Assembly (NCBI GenBank): GCA_014238595.1
Contig: JABAAV010000089.1
Span: 1-5,761, forward strand
From: Myxococcales bacterium
GTDB lineage: Bacteria; Myxococcota_A; Polyangia; Haliangiales; J016
Direction: 5' to 3'
Length of the DNA stretch: 5,761 nucleotides
A program made the position numbers and the translations under genes. The notes under the pieces are model-generated. The model did not search any database and was not told where the DNA came from. It saw only the letters and a list, made by a program, of their open reading frames with translations. Shown here piece after piece: positions 1 to 5,761 of this stretch (its first letter is position 1; the number at the start of each line of letters is the position of its first letter).

Positions 1-1198
1 AGCCAATATGGATTTTAATTTGGAAGATGAAGGCGTCTTACTCAAATTGTTGATCAATGAAGGCGACACAGTAAAAGCAGGAGAGCCTGTTGCCATTTTA
101 GGGGAGCTCAATGAACCCATTGAGGATCTGATACAACAAATACAGGCTCAATCCAATGATGACAATAACACGGAAACCACACCTTCACCGATTGCATCGA
201 CTACGCCTAACACATCACCTCCTGTTACACCACCGAAAAAACCTGCGACACCATCAACAATGCCTCCTTTACCACCAGAGGCCACAAAGCAATTTACAAA
301 AACAACACCAAACAAAGGACATATTGTCGCTAGTCCTTTAGCAAAAAAACTCGCACAAACACATCATATCGCATTAGACACATTACAAGGCACAGGTCCT
401 GGAAATCGCATCATAGAGCGTGATGTTCAAGCAGCAATTACCAATACACCAAATGACAAATCAAACCACGCCACGCCTTCTTCATTAACGACTGGTCAAT
501 CCTCAACAGCAGGAACCACACAAAACATGTTGCCAATACAAAAATCTGTTGCAAAACAGATGTCACTCGCTAAACAAACAATCCCTCATTTTTATTTAAC
601 AAGAACCTGTAATGCAGATGGACTTATCTCGTTTCGCCAAGCACTCAATGCAACGGTAACCAACCAAAACGAAAAAATCTCATTTAACGATATTTTAATT
701 AAACTCGCTGCTGTGAGCCTTGCACAGACACCACAATGCAATGTCTCATATGTAGAGAACAATCAAATACACACGCATGAGCATATCAATATCAACGTGG
801 CGATTGCATTGACTCAAGGTATCGTAACACCAGTCATTCACAATGCTGATCATAAAGGAATCGCGCAAATACATAACGAAGTACGTGATTTCATACAACA
901 CGCAACAAACAAAACCCTCAAAGCCAGCATGTTACAAGGTGGAACATTCACCCTTTCCAACTTAGGGATGTCGAATGTCGATCATTTTGAGCCTATCATT
1001 AATCTGCCACAAGCAGCCATCTTAGGCATTGGTGCAATTCGTAAAGAACCTGTTGTTCGTGATGAAACAATTGTTGTTGGACATCGTATTTCATTTACCC
1101 TTTCCTGCGATCATCGTGTTATTGATGGTGCTCTTGGTGCACAGTATTTAAATGCACTTGCAATCCTTGTTGAAAACCCACAATTTTTATCTCTGTGA
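1..1198 (+). CDS. pdhC: Pyruvate dehydrogenase E2, dihydrolipoamide acetyltransferase (5' partial)
   Basis: This is the acyltransferase core of the cytoplasmic pyruvate dehydrogenase complex, moving acetyl from the lipoyl arm to CoA. The gene enters from the left: codons read in frame from base 2 (Ala, Asn, then Met at 8), and this matches the lipoyl-domain segment just after the ETDKA-type lipoyl-lysine, so the Met at 8 is internal. Counting that Met as 1, there are the rest of the lipoyl domain (to about 45), a Thr/Pro-rich linker (51-100), the E3/E1-binding domain (105-144), a second Ser/Thr-rich linker (145-174) and the catalytic domain (175-396). The catalytic domain has GGTFTLSNLG at 311-320 and the DHRVIDG active-site motif, with His369 and Asp373. 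GGTFTLSNLGM followed by INLPQAAILGIG is typical of pyruvate rather than branched-chain E2; an acetoin-type E2 is less likely. The E3 gene follows at once, supporting the assignment. The visible part has one incomplete lipoyl domain; any further ones would lie upstream. No frame breaks. Confidence 0.95.
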   Translation, partial: ANMDFNLEDEGVLLKLLINEGDTVKAGEPVAILGELNEPIEDLIQQIQAQSNDDNNTETTPSPIASTTPNTSPPVTPPKKPATPSTMPPLPPEATKQFTKTTPNKGHIVASPLAKKLAQTHHIALDTLQGTGPGNRIIERDVQAAITNTPNDKSNHATPSSLTTGQSSTAGTTQNMLPIQKSVAKQMSLAKQTIPHFYLTRTCNADGLISFRQALNATVTNQNEKISFNDILIKLAAVSLAQTPQCNVSYVENNQIHTHEHININVAIALTQGIVTPVIHNADHKGIAQIHNEVRDFIQHATNKTLKASMLQGGTFTLSNLGMSNVDHFEPIINLPQAAILGIGAIRKEPVVRDETIVVGHRISFTLSCDHRVIDGALGAQYLNALAILVENPQFLSL

Positions 1199-1203
1199 AC
1201 ATT

Positions 1204-2598
1204 ATGAATGCTTTGGATTTGATTGTTATTGGAGGAGGTCCTGGTGGTTATGTTGCAGCCATACGTGCAGCACAACTCGGGCTTAATGTTCTTTGCGTTG
1301 ACCAAGAACGACTGGGTGGAACATGCCTTAACTGGGGCTGTATTCCAACGAAAGCCTTGCTTCGTTCCGCAGAAGTCCTTGAATTATGTCGCACTGCGGA
1401 TCGCTTTGGAATCAACGTCAGTAACGTTGATTTTGATTTTCAAGCTATTATTGCACGTTCACGAAAAATCAGTGAAAACATTTCAAAAAGTCTGACCCAA
1501 CTCGTTAACAAAAACAAAATTCATCATGTTGAGGGTATGGCAACAATCATAGAACCAGGAACTGTTGAAATCACCCACCAAGACGAAAAAAAACAAACGC
1601 TAACTGCAACGAAAATCTTAATAGCAACAGGTGCTACTGCCACACAAATTCCTAACATATCTGTGGATCATAAAAAAATCATTAACTACAAACAAGCCAT
1701 GACACTCCCTGTTCAACCAAAATCTCTAGCAATCATTGGCGGTGGTGCTATCGGTGTTGAATTTGCTTCTTTTTATAATTCATTAGGAACAGAAGTTACA
1801 TTGATTGAAACAGCACCTCGTTTACTCCCAAATGCAGATAAAGATATCTCTGCCGAACTCGAGAAAGCGCTCACCAAACGAGGTGTTCAATTAAAACTTG
1901 CTCGAACAGTGAAAACCGCAAAATCATCTGACCATGTGAGCATTACCATTGTTCCGCAAAAAGATAATGTTGGACAAGAAATGCTTTCCGTTGATAATTT
2001 ATTAGTTGCTGTAGGCATCACTCCAAATCTAAGCTGTCTTCAAGACATAACTCTTCTCAAAGAAAATGGTTTTGTTAAAGTAGACGATTATTATCAAACA
2101 TCTGTACATAATATTTATGCGATCGGTGATGTCATCGACAAAGGCCCTGCATTGGCACATGTTGCAAGTGCACAAGGAACATTCATTGCAGAACATCTTG
2201 CAGGACAAATACCTCACCCTATTGACTATGACACCATACCTGCTTGTGTTTATTGTCATCCTGAAATTGCATGGGTCGGCATGACAGAACAAGAAGCAAA
2301 AAAACAAAAAATTCCAATCCGTATTGGTCGTTTCTCTATGGCTACCTTAGGGAAAACTATCGCTTCAGGAGAATATCCAGGACTTGTCAAAGTCATTTGG
2401 CATGAAAAAACTGGAGCATTATTAGGTGCACATCTTATTGGAGCTGCCGTAACAGATATGATCGCGGAACCAACTTTGGCAAAATCAACTGAAGTTAATG
2501 CAGAAAGCTTGCTGAACACTGTTCATGCACATCCAACATTTGTAGAAGCTATCAAAGAAGCCACTGATCATGCCTATGGAAAAGCAATCCATCGTTAA
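1204..2598 (+). CDS. lpdA: Dihydrolipoamide dehydrogenase (E3)
   Basis: This FAD flavoprotein re-oxidises dihydrolipoyl-E2 with NAD+, the last step of the pyruvate dehydrogenase cycle; it may also serve other 2-oxoacid complexes. At 464 residues from the ATG it has normal family length and all key parts: FAD-binding GGGPGG at 10-15, the redox disulfide in CLNWGC (Cys41, Cys46) followed by IPTK, NAD-binding GGGAIG at 179-184, the second FAD motif AIGD at 306-309, and the C-terminal HAHPT with catalytic His443 and Glu448. The LNWGCIPTK form is common in E3s linked to pyruvate dehydrogenase. The start is uncertain: ATG 1204 gives the usual short lead before the FAD strand, but GTG 1195 is in frame, overlaps the E2 stop as GTGA and would add three residues. 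Neither has a clear Shine-Dalgarno sequence, so translation is probably coupled to E2. The lipA start lies inside its 3' end. Confidence 0.96.
   Translation: MNALDLIVIGGGPGGYVAAIRAAQLGLNVLCVDQERLGGTCLNWGCIPTKALLRSAEVLELCRTADRFGINVSNVDFDFQAIIARSRKISENISKSLTQLVNKNKIHHVEGMATIIEPGTVEITHQDEKKQTLTATKILIATGATATQIPNISVDHKKIINYKQAMTLPVQPKSLAIIGGGAIGVEFASFYNSLGTEVTLIETAPRLLPNADKDISAELEKALTKRGVQLKLARTVKTAKSSDHVSITIVPQKDNVGQEMLSVDNLLVAVGITPNLSCLQDITLLKENGFVKVDDYYQTSVHNIYAIGDVIDKGPALAHVASAQGTFIAEHLAGQIPHPIDYDTIPACVYCHPEIAWVGMTEQEAKKQKIPIRIGRFSMATLGKTIASGEYPGLVKVIWHEKTGALLGAHLIGAAVTDMIAEPTLAKSTEVNAESLLNTVHAHPTFVEAIKEATDHAYGKAIHR
2570..2598 (+). other. Same-strand overlap of lpdA end and lipA start
   Basis: The last 29 bases of the E3 gene also carry the lipA start region in another frame, with ATG codons at 2570 and 2576; the E3 stop TAA is at 2596-2598. 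No strong ribosome binding site precedes either ATG, so ribosomes finishing E3 probably help start LipA. This is inferred from layout only. Confidence 0.7.
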
Positions 2599-3490
2599 GA
2601 CATCATTGCCAGTTCTTAACACTGTACAACGTAAACATCCTCAATGGATTAAAGCACAATTCCCTATGGGGGATAATTTTGTACAACTACGCAATATGGT
2701 GCATCGATTAAATTTGCATACAGTATGTGAAAGTGCAAAATGCCCCAATATTGGAGAGTGTTGGAATGAAAAAGCATTAACGATCATGATCTTGGGTGAT
2801 ATTTGCACACGTTCTTGTCGGTTTTGTGACGTTAAAACAGGGAAACCCAATCCACCAGATCCGAATGAACCTAAACATGTCGGACAAATTCTATCTCAAT
2901 TAAACCTAAAACATACTGTCATCACATGCGTAGATAGAGATGATCTCACTGATGGTGGTGCACATCATTGGGCAGAGACTATTGGTGAAGTTAAAAAACA
3001 ATGTCACGACATGACGCTTGAAGTGCTCACTGGAGATTTTAAAGGGGAGACTGACTTAGTGGATATTGTACTTGATGCTAAACCTGATGTGTTCTCTCAC
3101 AACCTCGAAACAGTACCTCGATTGTCACGTGAAGTCCGAGTACAAGCCAGTTATGAACGAAGCTATCGGATTTTAGAACATGCTGTAAAACAACAACACA
3201 TCACTAAAACAGGCATTATGTTAGGCCTTGGTGAAACCATTGATGAAGTTAAAACAGTAATACGAGAATGTGCTTCATTGGGCATTCATATTTTTTCCAT
3301 GGGACAATATTTGCGCCCCTCAACAAACCATCTTCCGATTACACGCTATGTCCATCCGGATGAGTTTGCTGAACTCAAAAACTATGCATTATCTCAAGGA
3401 TTGTTGCATGTCGAATCAGGACCACTTGTCCGATCATCGTACCATGCTGAAGGACAAGCGGCCATCATTCGAAATTTACTCAACAATTAG
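2570..3490 (+). CDS. lipA: Lipoyl synthase (radical SAM)
   Basis: LipA inserts two sulfur atoms at C6 and C8 of protein-bound octanoyl groups, finishing the lipoyl cofactor of E2-type proteins in the cytoplasm. Both iron-sulfur clusters can be traced. The auxiliary, sulfur-donating cluster has Cys53, Cys58 and Cys64 (CESAKCPNIGEC), with the C-terminal RSSY at 288-291 that supplies the serine ligand in the family. The radical-SAM cluster has CTRSCRFC with Cys79, Cys83 and Cys86. DRDDLTDGG, SHNLETV, GIMLGLGET and GQYLRPS are further family blocks. The 306-residue length is normal. Start: ATG 2570 or ATG 2576, both within the end of the E3 gene; a weak GAAG lies about nine bases before 2570. TTG 2606 would avoid the overlap but is less attractive. 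The 29-base overlap suggests co-translation with E3. Oddities: Cys120 in VITCVDRDDL, where Ser is usual, and TGDFKG where IPDF-G is common. No lipB or lipoate ligase gene is in view. Confidence 0.96.
   Translation: MPMEKQSIVKTSLPVLNTVQRKHPQWIKAQFPMGDNFVQLRNMVHRLNLHTVCESAKCPNIGECWNEKALTIMILGDICTRSCRFCDVKTGKPNPPDPNEPKHVGQILSQLNLKHTVITCVDRDDLTDGGAHHWAETIGEVKKQCHDMTLEVLTGDFKGETDLVDIVLDAKPDVFSHNLETVPRLSREVRVQASYERSYRILEHAVKQQHITKTGIMLGLGETIDEVKTVIRECASLGIHIFSMGQYLRPSTNHLPITRYVHPDEFAELKNYALSQGLLHVESGPLVRSSYHAEGQAAIIRNLLNN
3476..3490. other. Convergent tail-to-tail overlap of lipA and the M16 peptidase gene
   Basis: The lipA stop TAG (3488-3490, + strand) lies past the M16 stop TAA (3476-3478 read on the - strand), so 15 bases code on both strands. 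Both frames show family-like sequence up to this point. There is no intergenic space for a terminator, and I see no GC-rich hairpin followed by a T run near either stop. Confidence 0.9.
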
Positions 3491-5761
3491 TTTTTCAGGG
3501 AGCAACACACTTTCAAAGACATTTGCTTTGTTGAAAAATTTCTTTGAGAGTTGTTGGATACGATTAGAATTGACACGATTAATACGTGATTTATTATTCA
3601 CAATGACACGTGGATCAGTTCCATTTCTATAATGTTTCACCAATTTGCCCAACCAATAACCGTTCGTTTTACTGTCCGTTTCATATGAACGTTTTCGAGC
3701 TTCTTTGATTTTTTCGATGTATGTTTTGTCTACTCCGTTTTTTTGCACATCATCAATGACAGAAAACACTGCTGCTTTGAGTTTTTCAACATTTTCTGGA
3801 GCACAACCAAATGAAACATCAAAACGATACCGGTTTATAGGATGACGTTCAATTTTCCCTCGTATACGAACACCATAAACACCACCCAATTCTTCACGTA
3901 ATAATTCGCGCATACGAATACTCAAGGTTTTATCAAGCATATCAATGTCATTTTCAATATGTTTGTTCCATGGCGTCCACCCATGAAAATTCATCCAAAC
4001 AGTACTCTTCGGTTCTTTTCCTTTTTTGATCGTGATTTTATTTGTTCCTGATGCATATCGCATCCCATTGTCATTTGCTTTTTCATAAGAACGTCCTTTA
4101 GGCAAACTTCCAATGTAAACGGAAACAAGTTTTTCCATCGCAACAAGATCCATGTTGCCGACAAATACAAAGGTACTATCACCCAATGTCTTGAACCTAT
4201 CTTTGTAAACATCGTAGGCTTTTTGACCAGACACTTTGTTGAGTGAATCTAATGTTGTTGGACGATAGCGAGGATGATCTTTGGTGAGCACTTTGACACT
4301 CTCATCGACAAAAATCGTTGTTGGATCAAGTTGTCGTGTTTTTGTTTCTTCTTTTTTGCGCGCCATCCATGATTTTACGGCATCGTCATCTAACCTTGGT
4401 GCTACCAATCGCAAGTGAATTAATTGAAATAATGTTTCCAGATCTTTATCAGATCCTTTTCCATAAATACCTTCTTCAAAATGATCAATATAAACATTAG
4501 CAGTAGCTACTTTATCTGAAAGATATTTACGCAAATCTGTTTCAGATAACATGCCAAGGCCTCCTGCACTCACCAAGGAAGCTGCATGTTTTGCAGAATC
4601 ATAATTCTCATCAGAGATCAACGAAGTACCTCCTGGAGTAAATGCTTGAAATACAACTTCATCGTTTTTAAATGTTGTGGGTTTAAGCACCACTCGAATA
4701 CCATTAGACAACGTCCAGACAACCGTATCTAAATCAACAATGGTTTGACGTTTCATTATTTTGCCTGCTTTGGGACGATTCATCATTAATGTTTTAGGAA
4801 GTATTTTTTCTTGATAAGGTTGAATATCCATCGATGCAACATCATTAATTGTCTCAAATATATCGTCTTCTGAAGGAATCGTTGCTGTGTCAGGTCCTCC
4901 AATAGATATCACTAAATTATCATCACCATCCCAATATTGATGCAATTCATTGATCTCCATCAAAGAAATACTAGGTAAAAATCGTTCAACTAAAGCAAAC
5001 TCTGCATCAATACCAGGCAGCATATCTCCTTCAAAATAATATCGTAAAATCTCTTCAATAATACCGCGTGGATTGGCTTTGTCTTTTTCGGTCACCAATT
5101 GATTATATTTTCGTAATGTCTTGGCGCGAGCTCGATTGAATTCGGCTTTCGAAAAACCATAACGTTTGACTCGTTCAAATTCCACATGCAATGCTTCAAC
5201 AGCTTTTAAAATACCATCCTGTTTGACGGATGCTTCCAAAACAAACCAATCAACGGGGCGAACCCAATTAAATACATCATTGCTCGCCGTTAAAAACGGA
5301 GCATCGTTCTTTTTTGAAAGTGCGAAGAGACGTTCATTCAACATGGAATTGTACAAATTGATCCGCAAAAAACGACGATAATCTCCGATGGTTTTCATCG
5401 GAAGTTTAGGCATTGTTCGATAAAAAGACACTGAAGTATCTGTCCTTTCTGAATCAGTGGTCACAACGATCGAAGATCCACCATCAAGTGGAACAGAAAT
5501 CGCTTCTCGTGTTCTGGGGTTGATAGGATTTTTCAATGACGAAAAATGTTCCTTGATTTTCCCTTCTAAAAACATTGGATCCAAATCACCAACGGCAACA
5601 ACAGCCATCAGATCAGGACGATACCAATCTTGATAAAAACGATCGAATGCCTCTTTAGGTGCGTTTTGTATAATCTCTGCTTTTCCAATGGGAAGCCTGT
5701 CAGAATATTGACTGTCTTGCAAAAGCACCGGCAATAGTTCATCAATCATACGACGCATAGC
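3476..5761 (-). CDS. M16 family (PqqL/pitrilysin-like) zinc metallopeptidase, 5' partial
   Basis: This is a large two-part M16 peptidase of the type usually found in the periplasm or envelope of Gram-negative bacteria; its substrate is unknown. The gene enters from the right end: the codon before the Met at 5758 is GCT (Ala) and the frame stays open to the edge, so that Met is internal. Counting it as 1, residues 1-45 end the first M16 domain (RLPIGK at 21-26), and 46-300 form its partner domain starting at WYRPDLMAVVAVGD. A second, catalytically inert M16 pair begins near 347 (WTLSNGIRVVLKP), with SAGGLGMLSE at 397-406 and no HxxEH. A last domain includes FVFVGNMD (530-537) and LREELGGVYG (620-629). 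The zinc motif HxxEH, the third zinc ligand and any signal peptide would lie in roughly 150-200 residues outside the window, so activity and export cannot be judged. Visible length 760 residues, without frameshift. It converges on lipA with a 15-base overlap and shows no functional tie to it. Confidence 0.92.
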   Translation of the reverse strand, partial: AMRRMIDELLPVLLQDSQYSDRLPIGKAEIIQNAPKEAFDRFYQDWYRPDLMAVVAVGDLDPMFLEGKIKEHFSSLKNPINPRTREAISVPLDGGSSIVVTTDSERTDTSVSFYRTMPKLPMKTIGDYRRFLRINLYNSMLNERLFALSKKNDAPFLTASNDVFNWVRPVDWFVLEASVKQDGILKAVEALHVEFERVKRYGFSKAEFNRARAKTLRKYNQLVTEKDKANPRGIIEEILRYYFEGDMLPGIDAEFALVERFLPSISLMEINELHQYWDGDDNLVISIGGPDTATIPSEDDIFETINDVASMDIQPYQEKILPKTLMMNRPKAGKIMKRQTIVDLDTVVWTLSNGIRVVLKPTTFKNDEVVFQAFTPGGTSLISDENYDSAKHAASLVSAGGLGMLSETDLRKYLSDKVATANVYIDHFEEGIYGKGSDKDLETLFQLIHLRLVAPRLDDDAVKSWMARKKEETKTRQLDPTTIFVDESVKVLTKDHPRYRPTTLDSLNKVSGQKAYDVYKDRFKTLGDSTFVFVGNMDLVAMEKLVSVYIGSLPKGRSYEKANDNGMRYASGTNKITIKKGKEPKSTVWMNFHGWTPWNKHIENDIDMLDKTLSIRMRELLREELGGVYGVRIRGKIERHPINRYRFDVSFGCAPENVEKLKAAVFSVIDDVQKNGVDKTYIEKIKEARKRSYETDSKTNGYWLGKLVKHYRNGTDPRVIVNNKSRINRVNSNRIQQLSKKFFNKANVFESVLLPEKLIVE

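Noticed and set aside
8..10. ATG at 8 as the true E2 start.
   Set aside because: The sequence is already in the second half of a lipoyl domain and the frame is open to the left edge, so the gene begins outside the window.
156..341. A 61-codon + strand frame rich in His, Leu and Arg.
   Set aside because: It is the +1 reading of the low-complexity Thr/Pro linker of E2, which explains its odd composition.
3511..3536. Possible hairpin just after lipA: CAAAG at 3514-3518 pairs with CTTTG at 3526-3530, extended by TTT/AAA across a bulge.
   Set aside because: The stem is short, AT-rich and bulged, is not followed by a T run on the + strand, and lies in the M16 coding region; not a credible terminator.
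3270..3632. A 120-codon open frame on the + strand crossing the lipA/M16 junction.
   Set aside because: It is a shadow frame within two well-supported genes, with no recognisable domain and a Cys/Phe/Leu-rich chance-like composition.
3680..3689. Perfect 10-base palindrome TTCATATGAA.
   Set aside because: It is inside the M16 coding sequence, does not extend further, and is short enough to occur by chance.
1..5761. A new defence, mobile or secondary-metabolism system.
   Set aside because: Every stretch is accounted for by four well-known protein families with intact visible motifs; there is no repeat array, integrase, transposase or unexplained gap.

Overview
The window is about 42% G+C (hand count over eight sampled lines) and almost entirely protein-coding. 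It looks like bacterial chromosomal housekeeping DNA. Three genes run tightly packed on the + strand: the pyruvate dehydrogenase E2 subunit (5' end outside the window), its E3 dihydrolipoamide dehydrogenase, and lipoyl synthase LipA. A fourth gene on the - strand, a large M16-family (PqqL/pitrilysin-like) zinc peptidase, converges on them and also runs off the window, at its 5' end.

Layout: 1-1198 E2 (enters inside the lipoyl domain, just after the expected lipoyl-lysine); about 1204-2598 E3; 2570-3490 lipA, starting inside the end of the E3 gene; 3476-5761 (-) M16 peptidase, whose stop codon lies inside the end of lipA. There is no gene-free stretch over 300 bases. The only non-coding bases are at most the five between the E2 stop and the preferred E3 ATG. 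I see no RNA gene, mobile element, CRISPR array, long repeat, promoter or convincing terminator. Promoters for both transcription units should lie outside the window.

How the genes work together: E2 carries a lipoyl arm that shuttles acetyl groups to CoA, E3 re-oxidises the dihydrolipoyl arm using FAD and NAD+, and LipA inserts the two sulfurs that turn octanoyl-E2 into lipoyl-E2. The operon therefore encodes two subunits of the complex and the enzyme that finishes their cofactor. E1 genes probably lie just upstream (inference). The M16 peptidase has no evident link to this pathway.

Organism: an M16 peptidase of this type suggests a Gram-negative-type envelope. An E3 gene next to lipA is known in Chlamydia, so the PVC group (Chlamydiae/Verrucomicrobia) is a tentative possibility, but the window does not settle it. 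I found no undescribed biological system. The points worth a second look are small: nested and overlapping gene ends, an unusual Thr/Pro/Asn-rich E2 linker, and a few substitutions in LipA.
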